Below are positions 1 to 8,304 of a stretch of DNA of 64,000 bases, piece by piece. The stretch is from Pelagibius marinus. GTDB taxonomy: Bacteria; Pseudomonadota; Alphaproteobacteria; Kiloniellales; Kiloniellaceae. The DNA lies in contig NZ_JACSDK010000003.1 of the NCBI RefSeq assembly GCF_014925385.1, forward strand, positions 310,001-374,000, in the 5' to 3' direction. A program made the translations under genes and the position numbers. The notes below the pieces were generated by a model. The model made no database searches, was not told where the DNA came from, and was given only the letters and a program-made list of their open reading frames with translations. How positions within the stretch are numbered: the stretch's first letter is position 1; the number at the start of each line of letters is the position of its first letter.

Positions 1-1191
1 TCCCGCAACGGCCTCTACTATCTGGAGCGCGCCTACAGCTACCGCTGCCTCGGCTACACCTACCTCGCCATCGACGACTTCGAGCGCGCCGGCATCCATG
101 GCGCCGGCTGGGCGGCGGCTCATAACGGCATGGGCATGGTGCGCCGGGAGAAGGGCGACCTGACCGGGGCGCTCTGCGACTTCGAGAACGCCATCCACCA
201 CGACGCGGGCTTTGCCGCGGCCTATTCCAACCGCGGGCTCTGCCACCTGGACCGCTACGACGACCTGAAAGCGGTGGCCGACTTCACCCGCGCCCTCGAC
301 CTGGGCGGCGAGCAGGTGGTGACGCTGTTTCACCGCGCCGCTGCCTACTATCGTCTGAAGCGCTACGCCGAGGCCGAGGCCGACCTGACCCGCGCCGTGG
401 GCTTCGCGCCGGATGAGCCCTCGATCCTCAACCGGCGCGGCATCACGCGCGAGGCTCAGGGCAAGCTGACCGAGGCGCTGGAGGACTTCGATCGTACCAT
501 CGCCGCCGATCCGACCTTCGCCCCGGTCTACGCCAACCGGGCCCGCCTGCTGCAACGCCTGGAGGACTATCGCGGCGCCATCGAGGACTTCACCCGCGAG
601 CTGGAGTTCGACCCGGGGTCCTGGCAGGCCCACGCCCGCCGCGGCCAGTGCTACAGCAAGCTGGGCCAGCTGCGCTACGCGGTGATCGACTTCAACGCGG
701 CGCTGACCCGCGGCGAAGGGCGGGCCTCGCTGTTTCTGGAGCGGGCCCGCTGCTACGGCGAGATCAAGAACTACGCCAAGGCCATCGGCGACTGCGACCA
801 GGCTCTGCAGCTGTCGCCGAACTGCGCGCGCGCTTACGCCGAGCGGGCCTCTTGGCGTGAGCGGCTGCGCGACCGGGCAGGCGCTTTGGCGGATCTGAAC
901 CGCGCCGTTGAGCTGGAGCCCGGCAACGGCAGCTATTTCCAGAAGCGCGGGCGTTTCCTGCTGCGCCAGGAGCGCTTCGAGGCGGCGCTGCCGGATTTCG
1001 AGCACGACGTGACGCTCAATCCGACCGAGCCCTGGGCCTACATGGGCCGCGGCGACTGCCGCGCGCGCATGGGCAATGGCCTGGGCGCGGCCGAGGACTA
1101 CCGCCGCGCCGCCTCCCTCTTCAGCGAGCTGGGCGAGACCGATTCCCGGGGCACCGCCCTCCGGCGGATGGAGCAGGCCCTGGTTGCCTGA
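1..1191 (+). CDS. TPR-repeat protein (5' end outside window)
   Basis: The reading frame is open from the first base, so the N-terminus lies outside the window; an ATG at 130 is only an internal methionine. The visible 396 residues are an unbroken run of about eleven tetratricopeptide repeats of about 34 residues. They have the usual small-residue and aromatic pattern and recurrent YxxAxxDxxRA and FxxAxxDF signatures. Such arrays are protein-interaction scaffolds. No catalytic domain, signal peptide or membrane segment is visible here, and the partner cannot be inferred. A strong hairpin terminator follows at 1268. Confidence 0.85.
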   Translation, partial: SRNGLYYLERAYSYRCLGYTYLAIDDFERAGIHGAGWAAAHNGMGMVRREKGDLTGALCDFENAIHHDAGFAAAYSNRGLCHLDRYDDLKAVADFTRALDLGGEQVVTLFHRAAAYYRLKRYAEAEADLTRAVGFAPDEPSILNRRGITREAQGKLTEALEDFDRTIAADPTFAPVYANRARLLQRLEDYRGAIEDFTRELEFDPGSWQAHARRGQCYSKLGQLRYAVIDFNAALTRGEGRASLFLERARCYGEIKNYAKAIGDCDQALQLSPNCARAYAERASWRERLRDRAGALADLNRAVELEPGNGSYFQKRGRFLLRQERFEAALPDFEHDVTLNPTEPWAYMGRGDCRARMGNGLGAAEDYRRAASLFSELGETDSRGTALRRMEQALVA

Positions 1192-1559
1192 CGAGGTCGC
1201 GTGAGGCGCGTGCCCTCAAGGGGCGCCTGCAACTTCTCACGCGAGCAAAAAGTTGCGGATGTACACAGGGGAGCCCCAGGGCTCCCCTTTTTTCCGGCCT
1301 CGGGAAACAATCAATACACTTTGCCCCGTGGCGCGAAAACAGGCTGAAACATTCGTCTGCCAGTTTGTCCATGGCGTGCGGTGCTGGGGCCGGGGCTCGG
1401 TCGGCATCAAGCTCCCGCGGCGGTTCATGCGGCGACTCCGTCGCAGAAGCTTGAGGCAGTGGCCTCTGGTTCCGGTAACCCGCACTGCACGCACCCCATC
1501 CAACTCAGTCCATCCACCAGTGTGCCGTTCCACGCCGACATGAAGGCAAGTAGCGAGCC
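1192..1559. other. Intergenic region
   Basis: Apart from the terminator at 1268-1293 I see no convincing gene. Short ORFs here have no ribosome binding site or recognisable family. The last 50 bases presumably hold the promoter and leader of the GNAT gene, but there is no clear sigma70 consensus. Confidence 0.5.
1268..1293 (+). terminator. Rho-independent terminator of the TPR gene
   Basis: GGGGAGCC pairs with GGCTCCCC around a CCAG loop and is followed by six T residues (1288-1293). It lies 77 bases after the TPR stop codon. Confidence 0.85.
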
Positions 1560-2162
1560 ATGACCGAAAAATCGAAGAAGTGTAAGAAACAGCAGGACGC
1601 TGCAGCGAAGCTGACGCTGCGCCGCGCCACGCCGGCGGACATCCCCGCCATCGACGCGATGCACTTCCTGTCCGTGCATGGCCTCGGTTCGGCCGACTAC
1701 AGCCCGGCCGAACTGGAAGCCTTCATCACCCACGGCACCTACGACCAGTCGATGGTCTATGGCGGCACCTATTATCTGATCGAGGACCGCGGCCAGGTCG
1801 TCGCCAGCGGTGGCTGGGCGCAGCACTTGCCGGTCTCGGAGGCCGCCGGCGCCGGCATCGACGAACAGACCTCGATCCTCTCGGCGACCTCGGCGAAGAT
1901 CCGTTCCGTCTTCGTGCATCCCAAGTACGCCCGCCGCGGCCTGGGCTCGCGGCTGGTGCACCACGCGGAGGAAGAGGCGCAGGCCGCCGGCTTCCGCCTG
2001 CTGGAGCTTTGGGCGAGCCTCACCGGCGTGCCGCTCTACCGCAGGCTCGGCTACCAGCAGATCCGCCGGCTGTCCATTCCGGGCGGCAACGGCACCGAGG
2101 TGCCCGCGGTCCATATGGCCAAGCTGATCGCCCTCGACACCAACGACGCCACCGCCGCCTGA
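1560..2162 (+). CDS. GNAT family N-acetyltransferase
   Basis: A 200-residue protein with a lysine-rich N-terminal tail and a single GNAT fold. Motif A is clear: a beta4 strand (IRSVFVHP) followed by the acetyl-CoA pyrophosphate loop RRGLGS at about residues 128-133. The C-terminal half has the LYRRLGY element common in this fold. It should transfer an acetyl group from acetyl-CoA to an amine, but the substrate cannot be told from sequence. It is monocistronic; bS21 follows convergently. Confidence 0.85.
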   Translation: MTEKSKKCKKQQDAAAKLTLRRATPADIPAIDAMHFLSVHGLGSADYSPAELEAFITHGTYDQSMVYGGTYYLIEDRGQVVASGGWAQHLPVSEAAGAGIDEQTSILSATSAKIRSVFVHPKYARRGLGSRLVHHAEEEAQAAGFRLLELWASLTGVPLYRRLGYQQIRRLSIPGGNGTEVPAVHMAKLIALDTNDATAA

Positions 2163-2405
2163 GCCGCACAGCGCCGCCGGCCGCGGAGGTCGCTGGCCGC
2201 CAGGCCCGCCGCGGCAAACGACAAAGGCCGCGCACCCTCGGGTGGCGGCCTGGCGGCACATCCTTCGTCTTACGATCGGAAGCGGCTGCTGGCAGCCTGA
2301 CTTCCCGGCCCGCCGTTGCGGGCGCTTCTTCCGGGGCCTGAGCGGGCGCTCCTCAAGCGGACACGCCCCTCGGTTCCCCTCTCCGACCAGGGGGCCGGAA
2401 AGGCT

Positions 2406-2609
2406 CTAGAAGCCTTCGCGCTCCATGCGCTTGCGCAGCAGCTTGCGATAGCGGCGCACGGCTTCGGCCCGCTCCCGCTTCTTGCGGGCGGAGGGCTTCT
2501 CAAAGTTGCGGCGCAGCTTCATTTCCCGGAAGACACCCTCGCGCTGCAGCTTCTTCTTCAGCGCGCGGAGGGCTTGATCGACGTTGTTGTCTCGAACCTG
2601 AACTTGCAC
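2406..2609 (-). CDS. rpsU: 30S ribosomal protein bS21
   Basis: Small basic protein of 67 residues with the S21 signature: [16 protein letters not shown], then [11 protein letters not shown], and a very basic arginine/lysine-rich C-terminus. It binds the 30S subunit near the mRNA exit and aids initiation. I chose the GTG at 2607-2609 because homologs begin directly with the (M)QVxVRDNN segment and an AAAGGAG lies about 12 bases upstream. The frame is open further upstream to 2744 but that extension has no S21 character. Single-gene unit. Confidence 0.9.
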   Translation of the reverse strand: MQVQVRDNNVDQALRALKKKLQREGVFREMKLRRNFEKPSARKKRERAEAVRRYRKLLRKRMEREGF

Positions 2610-2981
2610 AGACGCTCTGCGCTCCTTTCTTAAGCCGTGAAAGCCTGTCTCCCGACAGACCTTCGGGCCGGATTGCTCAACAATAAGGGCAAAAAAATCA
2701 TTTCCGCGGCACAGCTGCCGCAGAGACAGGGGCGTTGGTATCACAGGGTTTGGGAAAAAGGAAGGGGTTTCTAAGGGTTTTTCCCCGCCTCAGAGGGCCT
2801 CACGCGGCCTCTCCGGGCCCCGCAGCGGCCGGGCTGCGGCGTGATCGGAAAATATTCCTTTTTGCCCCGGAAAGCGCGGCCGGTCCCCGGGGCTGGACGG
2901 GCCCCGGGGCGCCCGAGTCGCCCGCCCTAGACGTCCACCCGGCGCCTTTACCCGGCCGCGGGGGCGGGCCATATTGACTCC
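2610..2981. other. Intergenic region between rpsU and def
   Basis: Divergent spacer of about 370 bases, AT-richer beside rpsU and very GC-rich beside def. An inverted repeat GGGAAAAA (2752-2759) / TTTTTCCC (2778-2785) is visible, without a T-tract, so its role is unclear. Promoters for rpsU and def must lie here, but neither has a clear consensus. Confidence 0.4.
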
Positions 2982-3578
2982 ATGGCCATTCTGAAGATCG
3001 CCCGCATGGGCCATCCGGTGCTGCGCCAGAAGGCGGCCCCGGTGGCCGACCCGAGCGCGCCGGAGATCACGGCGCTGGTGCGCGACATGCTGGAAACCAT
3101 GGATGACGCCGGCGGCACGGGACTGGCGGCGCCGCAGGTGCATGTGCCGCTGCGGGTCGTGGTGTTCTTCGTGTCCGGCCGCCGCGCGGCGGCGGAGGAG
3201 GGCTCCGGGGCCGGCCGGGAGGACGTGCCGCTGACGGTGCTCATCAACCCGGTCATCGAACCGCTGACCGACGAACTGGCCCTGGGGCCGGAGGCCTGCC
3301 TCTCGGTTCCCGGCCTGGTCGGCCAGGTGCCCCGGGTAACGCGGATCCGCTATCGCGGCCTCTCCCTGGAAGGCGCTCCCATCGAGCGCGAGGCCGCGGG
3401 ATTCCATGCCCGCGTCGTGCAGCACGAGTGCGACCACCTGGACGGCATCCTTTATCCGCAGCGCATGACCGACCTCTCGCTGCTGGCCTTCACCAGCGAG
3501 GCCGGCCGAGAGCCGCTGGATGGCGGGGCGGAAGAGGCGGGCCGCCTGGCAGAGGAAAGGGCAGAGAGCCATGGCTGA
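2982..3578 (+). CDS. def: Peptide deformylase
   Basis: Removes the N-formyl group from initiator methionine of nascent proteins. All three family motifs are present: GTGLAAPQ (residues 45-52), EACLS (104-108, metal-ligand Cys106) and HECDH (148-152, two metal-ligand histidines and catalytic Glu149). Length (198 aa) is normal, with an alanine/glycine-rich insertion at about 68-80. It overlaps the next gene by 8 bases, suggesting translational coupling. Alphaproteobacteria often carry more than one def paralog. This copy is not next to fmt, so it may be the secondary one. Confidence 0.93.
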   Translation: MAILKIARMGHPVLRQKAAPVADPSAPEITALVRDMLETMDDAGGTGLAAPQVHVPLRVVVFFVSGRRAAAEEGSGAGREDVPLTVLINPVIEPLTDELALGPEACLSVPGLVGQVPRVTRIRYRGLSLEGAPIEREAAGFHARVVQHECDHLDGILYPQRMTDLSLLAFTSEAGREPLDGGAEEAGRLAEERAESHG

Positions 3579-4293
3579 AGCGCAGGAGCGCGAAACCCCG
3601 ATCGACGACGCGGTGGCCGAGAAGCTGGCGCGCCAGCGCCGCAGCCTGCTGGACGCGGCCTTGCGGCACGTTCCCTTCGACGGCTGGACCTGGACGGCGC
3701 TCGACGCCGGGGCCCGCGACCTGGGCCTGGACGCGGGCGAGGCGCAGCGCCTCTTCCCCGGCGGCCCGCTGGAGTTGATCCGCGCCTTCAGCAGCGAGGC
3801 CGACCGCCAGTTGCTGGAGACGCTGGAAGGCCTCGACCTGGACGCCATGAAGGTGCGCGAGAAAATCGCCGCCGGCGTGCGCGTCCGCCTGGAGGCCGTC
3901 GCCGCCCACCGGGAGGCGGTACGCAGCGGCCTCAACTTTTTCGCCCTGCCGCAAAACGCGGCGGCGGGCCTCGCCTGTCTCTACCGCACGGTGGACGCCA
4001 TCTGGTACGCCGCCGGTGACAAGGCGACGGACTACAACTTCTACAGCAAGCGCGCGCTCCTGGGCGCGGTCTACTCTTCCACGCTGCTGTTCTGGCTGAA
4101 CGACAAGTCGGAGGACTATGCGGCGACCTGGGCCTTTCTCGACCGCCGCATTTCCGAGGTGCTGCAGGTGGCCGGGCGTCTGGGCAAGGGGGTGGGCGCG
4201 GTCCTCAACCTGCCCGAGCGTTTCGTCGGCGCCATGACCGCCAGCAGACAGCCCGGCCGGCAGTCCGGGCCGCGGCGCAGCGCGCGACGCTGA
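3571..4293 (+). CDS. COQ9 family ubiquinone biosynthesis protein
   Basis: 240-residue COQ9-family protein. The N-terminal part resembles a TetR-like three-helix fold and the C-terminal part contains the conserved FFALPQN and W(Y)AAGDKATDYNFY(S)KR stretches. In mitochondria and alphaproteobacteria COQ9 binds quinone intermediates and helps COQ7-type hydroxylation. The ATG at 3571 is chosen over the upstream frame because an AGAGGAAAGG purine-rich site lies 11 bases before it and it overlaps the def stop codon. The last 20 residues are basic and low-complexity. Confidence 0.9.
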   Translation: MAEAQERETPIDDAVAEKLARQRRSLLDAALRHVPFDGWTWTALDAGARDLGLDAGEAQRLFPGGPLELIRAFSSEADRQLLETLEGLDLDAMKVREKIAAGVRVRLEAVAAHREAVRSGLNFFALPQNAAAGLACLYRTVDAIWYAAGDKATDYNFYSKRALLGAVYSSTLLFWLNDKSEDYAATWAFLDRRISEVLQVAGRLGKGVGAVLNLPERFVGAMTASRQPGRQSGPRRSARR

Positions 4294-4309
4294 TGCGGGA
4301 GGCGGCGGC

Positions 4310-4828
4310 CTAGTTGCCGGAGCCTTCCGTGCCGGCCTTGTAGACCCGCCCGGCTAAGAGCGTGAAGTCGCGCTCTATGTTCTCGTAGCATTCCAGCGAC
4401 AGCGCCATGTTGGCGGTCTTCCCGTCGTCCGAAAGCGGCAGGAAGCAGACGTCGTACTCGGCGACGATGTCCGGGGAGAGGCTCCACTTGATGCGGGTGA
4501 TGACCGGCGACTTCGTCTCGCAGGCGACCTGGTAACACTCCTCGAAAGGGCCTTCGAAGTTCGGCAGGGCGATTTCGTCAAGGTATTTGCCGGTGAACTC
4601 GAAGCCGGTCATCTCGACGATGCGGGTGCCGACCAGACGGTACTTGACCCGGAATGGGCCATATTCGATGTCGACGATCAGCAGGTTGGGCATCAGCCGC
4701 GGGATTTCCACGGGGTCGATGTCGGCCCGGCGCGGGATGCCGCCTTCGGGACACTTGCTTTGCCAATATCTGAAAAGCGCGCGGATGGCGGCGCTTTCTA
4801 TCTCGTCCTCATGGGTAATGCGTTTCAT
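4310..4828 (-). CDS. PAS_5-family sensory protein, copy 1
   Basis: First of three tandem paralogs of the alphaproteobacterial PAS_5 family (stand-alone PAS domain, about 170 aa). Shared core: YW(Q)SKC, IPRRADIDP, PFRVKYRLVGTRIVEMTG(F/Y)EFTGKYLDE and a C-terminal LECYENIER. The start at 4828 aligns with the paralogs; an in-frame ATG at 4897 would add 23 unmatched residues. No output domain, so it probably senses a small ligand or works through a partner. The ligand is unknown. It shares clear identity with the copy at 4940-5458. Confidence 0.8.
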   Translation of the reverse strand: MKRITHEDEIESAAIRALFRYWQSKCPEGGIPRRADIDPVEIPRLMPNLLIVDIEYGPFRVKYRLVGTRIVEMTGFEFTGKYLDEIALPNFEGPFEECYQVACETKSPVITRIKWSLSPDIVAEYDVCFLPLSDDGKTANMALSLECYENIERDFTLLAGRVYKAGTEGSGN

Positions 4829-4939
4829 CAATATGGCATTGTCTCGCGATGGTCGGCCCTCTCCACCTTCGGTTTCCCGATCTTGCATGATAGCCAACGT
4901 GGTTGGGGCTGTCCTCCCCCCCGACGCGCCGCCGGCAAT

Positions 4940-5458
4940 CTACTTGACGGGGTTCCTTGTAGCGGGCGCCGCCGCCGGTTTGCCGGCGAACTTGTAGGCG
5001 CGCCTGACGGTGGCGTAGCACTCGATCGCCACGGCTTTGTTCACCGTCTCGCCGTCGTCGGACAGGGGCAGGATGCAGATGTCGTATTCCTCGATCGTGT
5101 CTTCGGCCAGATGCCACCTGATCCGTTGCAGCACCGGCAGACGGCTTTCGCAGGCGGCCTGATAGCATTCCTGGAACGGCCCTTCGTCGTTCGGCAGGGC
5201 GATCTCATCCAGGTACTTGCCGGTGAACTCATAGCCCGTCATCTGCACCACCTTGGTCCCCACCAGGCGGTATCTGACGCGGAAGGGGTCGTGCTCGATG
5301 TCGGTGATCATGATGTTCGGCATAAGGCTCGGGATGTCCACCGGGTCGATGTCGGCGCGCCGGGGAATGCGCCCGTCAACACACTTGCTGCGCCAGTAGA
5401 GGAACAGCTGGCGGATCGCGGCGCTCTCGATCTGGTCGGCCTGGGTGATGCACTGCAT
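4940..5458 (-). CDS. PAS_5-family sensory protein, copy 2
   Basis: 172-residue PAS_5 protein, the best preserved of the three tandem copies. It keeps FLYWRSKC, IPRRADIDPVDIPSLMPN, RYRLVGTKVVQMTGYEF and AIECYATV. A GAGGGA lies about 10 bases before the ATG at 5456-5458. The 111-base gap to copy 1 and the separate start signals suggest these arose by tandem duplication and may be transcribed together on the minus strand. No catalytic residues are expected for the fold; function is unknown beyond sensing. Confidence 0.82.
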   Translation of the reverse strand: MQCITQADQIESAAIRQLFLYWRSKCVDGRIPRRADIDPVDIPSLMPNIMITDIEHDPFRVRYRLVGTKVVQMTGYEFTGKYLDEIALPNDEGPFQECYQAACESRLPVLQRIRWHLAEDTIEEYDICILPLSDDGETVNKAVAIECYATVRRAYKFAGKPAAAPATRNPVK

Positions 5459-5516
5459 GGGGCGTCATTCCCTCGCCAAGCGGTGGCCCTTTCGGGCCGG
5501 CGCTGTTGCTACCGCT

Positions 5517-5990
5517 TCAGGGCAGGTATTGCTTTTCAAGCTTCGCATAGCACTCCACCGCTATCGCCCGCGTGGCGATCCGCCCGTCGTCGTCCGGAGG
5601 CATTGCGGAAAAGTCGTAATTGCCCGTGGTCTCCTCGTCGAAGCGCCACAGGATGCGGGTCGGCACCGGGATCATCCGCAAGCTTGCAGTACGATAGCAC
5701 TCTGCGAAATCTCCTTCGACGTCCCTGGCGACGATCTCGTCCAGATAACACCCGCTAAACTAGTACCCCGTGACCTCCACGATGCGGGTGCCGACCAGGC
5801 GGACCTTCACCCGGAAAGGGTCCTGCTCGAAGTCAACAATAAGGATGTTCGGCAGGATCGGGAAAATTTCGCCGGGATCGATATCGTTGCGTTTTGGGAT
5901 CGCGCCGGGACCGCACTTGCTGTGCCAGTAGCCGAAGCGTTGGCGGATGATCTCGCTGTCGGTCTGGGCGGCATCAGTGAAGCTTTGCAT
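5517..5990 (-). pseudogene. PAS_5-family protein, copy 3, interrupted by an amber codon
   Basis: Reading on the minus strand from the ATG at 5990 gives an N-terminus aligned with copies 1 and 2 (FGYWHSKC, IPKRNDIDP, VRLVGTRIVEVTGY). A TAG then falls at 5760-5762 exactly where the other copies have Glu (TGYEFTG). The same frame continues without shift (FSGCYLDEIVARDVEGDF, then AIAVECYAKLEKQYLP) to a TGA at 5517-5519. It is therefore full length except for one GAG/GAA-to-TAG change. The C-terminal half is more diverged than between copies 1 and 2. A TGAGGT lies just before the start. Either a recent pseudogene or a sequencing error. Confidence 0.85.
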
Positions 5991-6378
5991 GCGACCTCAG
6001 ACGGCTGGACTACCGGCAAGGGAATCCCGGGTGAGGAAACAGAATTCCACGCTTCGTCCGCTCAGTCCAACTCTTGCACGAGGCGGGCGCCGCTGGTTCC
6101 CGTGCTGTTGGCGGCCGGCCGAAAGGGGCCGCCGGCAGCGACCCGGCTGTCGGATAGTGGTCCTACGGGGGCAAGTTCGTCCTGCAGTTGCCATGCTATG
6201 GAATCACTGGCAAAACAATCCATGTCTAAACGAAACACTGCGATTTATTCCGATTTTGGTATCGTTAAGTTCCGCTGCGATAGTGTTGGATGGCGCGACG
6301 CCCCGAGGGCAATTCCGGGTATTTCCATGGTATCCAGGTGAATTGATTACTGACCATCTATTAGAGTCTGAAATTGAG
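5991..6378. other. Intergenic region before the HisKA_2 kinase
   Basis: The frame of the kinase is open upstream to about 5947 but has no family character there. The region holds a hairpin GGCGGCC (6110-6116) / GGCCGCC (6127-6133) without a T-tract, and an AT-rich stretch at 6190-6370 that probably carries the kinase promoter. No gene is supported. Confidence 0.45.
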
Positions 6379-7902
6379 ATGCGGCCGTCGCGATGGCGTG
6401 CCAGGGACCGGTTCTTGAAGCGACTTGCGGCGTTCCTTGCCGCGATCGTGGTTTTACTATCAAGTTGTGTGCTTTTGGTTGGCTGGGGGCTCGACGTCGC
6501 CCTCCTGCGCAGTTTCCTGCCCGGGCTGCCGGGGATGGCCATGAGCACGGCGCTCGGGCTGCTGGCTTGCGGCCTCTGCCTCCTGCAGGCCTTGGCGGAC
6601 AACCGGGCCGCCAGGCGATCCGGCTGCCACTTCGTGGCCATGGCCGCCCTGGCGCTGGCGCTGGTGAACCTGGCGCTGCTCGCGCTGGAGCCAGGACGCG
6701 GCATTGATCAGCTCTTCTTCACCTTTTCCGACGAGCGCGCCGCGATCCACATGGCGCCCGCGACGTCCATTTGCCTGGCCATCGCTGCCAGCGCCTTGCT
6801 GGTGCGCCGCCGCCGCGCGGTCTTCTTAAACGGTGAACTCTACGGCCTGCTGACGGGAATCGGCCTCTTCATCACGCTGCTGGCCCTGACCGGCTATGTG
6901 TTCGACAGCCAGGCCCTCTTCGAGATCCTGGCCTTTTCGGCCATGGCGCTGCATACCGCCGCCGCCTTCTTCCTGCTGTTCCTGGCTCTCCTGCTGTCAC
7001 GGCCGGCGTGGGGGTGGATGAGCATCCTCGTCGGTCCGGGCCCCGGCAGCGCGATGCTGCGGCGCACCCTGCCGTTTGCGGTGCTCGGCCCCTTCGTCTT
7101 CTGCTGGCTGGCGCTGGTCGCGGTCGAGGGCGGCTTCATCAATGCCAACTTCCGGCTCAGCATCATGGCGATCACCGGTGCCGGTTGCCTGGTCATCCTG
7201 TTGCTGTGGACCGCCTGGCGCGAGAACGCAGATGCCAAGTTGCTGCTCAAGTCCAACGACGAACTGCGCCGCGCGCTCAGCGATCGCGAGATCCTGCTGA
7301 GAGAGGTCTATCACCGCGTAAAGAACAATCTGCAGTTCATCGACGCCATGCTGGCGCTGGAGGCGATGGACGGCGACGACAGCTCCCTGGAAGAGCGCCT
7401 CTCCGGCATTCGCACCCGCGTGCATGCGCTGAGCCTCGTCCACCAGCACCTCATTGGCGCGCGCGACCTGGCGACGGTGAACCTGCGCGGCTTCCTGGAA
7501 GATCTGTGCAGCTACCAGGCCCGGGGTGCCGGGCTCGACGCGCGGGGCGTGCGCATCGAAACCGCCATCTCCTCGGTGCCGCTCCATCTGGAACGCGCCA
7601 TTCCCATCGGCCTGGTAATCACCGAACTTGTGTCCAACGCCGCCAAGCACGCCTTTCCGGACGGCCGGGCGGGCGTGATTTCCATCGTCGCCGAGCGCGA
7701 GGGAGAGGACCTGCTGCGGCTCTCGGTCAGCGACGACGGGGTTGGCCGTTCCGGCGCGCAAGGCGGCCAGAACGACGGCGGACGCGAAGGGGTCGGCGGC
7801 ATGATCTTACGTTCCCTGGCCTCCCAGCTGGGCGCCGAAATCCAAACCACTTCCAAGGACGGTTTTGGGGTAATTTTGACGATCCCCCTGGCATCGGATT
7901 GA
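6379..7902 (+). CDS. Membrane histidine kinase, HisKA_2 family
   Basis: About 507 residues. The N-terminal 285 residues hold roughly eight hydrophobic segments with short loops, a membrane sensor region without a recognisable periplasmic domain. It is followed by a HisKA_2 dimerisation domain with phospho-acceptor His312 in REVYHRVKNNLQ and a HATPase domain with N-box ELVSNAAKHAF (Asn420) and a glycine-rich DDGVG / GVGGMI region. This kinase type often feeds the alphaproteobacterial general stress response or partners with single-domain receivers, and the next gene is one. The start at 6379 is the first ATG before the hydrophobic region; its ribosome site is weak. Confidence 0.85.
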   Translation: MRPSRWRARDRFLKRLAAFLAAIVVLLSSCVLLVGWGLDVALLRSFLPGLPGMAMSTALGLLACGLCLLQALADNRAARRSGCHFVAMAALALALVNLALLALEPGRGIDQLFFTFSDERAAIHMAPATSICLAIAASALLVRRRRAVFLNGELYGLLTGIGLFITLLALTGYVFDSQALFEILAFSAMALHTAAAFFLLFLALLLSRPAWGWMSILVGPGPGSAMLRRTLPFAVLGPFVFCWLALVAVEGGFINANFRLSIMAITGAGCLVILLLWTAWRENADAKLLLKSNDELRRALSDREILLREVYHRVKNNLQFIDAMLALEAMDGDDSSLEERLSGIRTRVHALSLVHQHLIGARDLATVNLRGFLEDLCSYQARGAGLDARGVRIETAISSVPLHLERAIPIGLVITELVSNAAKHAFPDGRAGVISIVAEREGEDLLRLSVSDDGVGRSGAQGGQNDGGREGVGGMILRSLASQLGAEIQTTSKDGFGVILTIPLASD

Positions 7903-7910
7903 GGAACTTG

Positions 7911-8285
7911 ATGGAAGTTGCACCCAAGGTTCTTATCGTCGAGGACGAACGTATGATCGCCGAGTACTTCAAGGTGCTCGTCGAGTCTCTGGGTTACGAC
8001 GTCTGCGGGATCGCCAAGTCGGCGGACGAAGCTGTCCGCCTGGCCCGCGAGGAGGATCCGGCGATGGTCTTCATGGACGTGCGCCTTGTGGGCGCCAAGG
8101 ACGGCGTGGATGCAGCCAACGAGATTTGCCGGTTCAAGTCCGTGCCCACGGTCTATGTGACCGGCTCGAACGAGCAGGAAACCATCGACCGCATCAAGAC
8201 CGACCATCCCGCCGACATTCTCATCAAGCCGGTCCTGGCCGAACAGATCGAAGACGCCCTCATCCGCTTCTGCCCGCGCCCCTGA
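7911..8285 (+). CDS. Single-domain response regulator
   Basis: A 124-residue receiver domain with no output domain. The acidic pocket is EDE (11-13), the phospho-acceptor Asp56 is in VFMDVRL, and the conserved Thr/Lys are in VTGS and ILIKP (Lys106). GAGGA ends 5 bases before the ATG, and the gene starts 8 bases after the kinase stop, so the two form an operon and almost certainly a cognate pair. Output would be through phosphotransfer or protein binding. Confidence 0.9.
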   Translation: MEVAPKVLIVEDERMIAEYFKVLVESLGYDVCGIAKSADEAVRLAREEDPAMVFMDVRLVGAKDGVDAANEICRFKSVPTVYVTGSNEQETIDRIKTDHPADILIKPVLAEQIEDALIRFCPRP

Positions 8286-8304
8286 GCGCCGGGCCGGCGG
8301 TCCG

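Noticed and set aside
5760-5762. Programmed amber readthrough or pyrrolysine
   Set aside because: No pyl genes or CUA tRNA seen; other TAG-containing loci also carry frameshifts, so decay is simpler.
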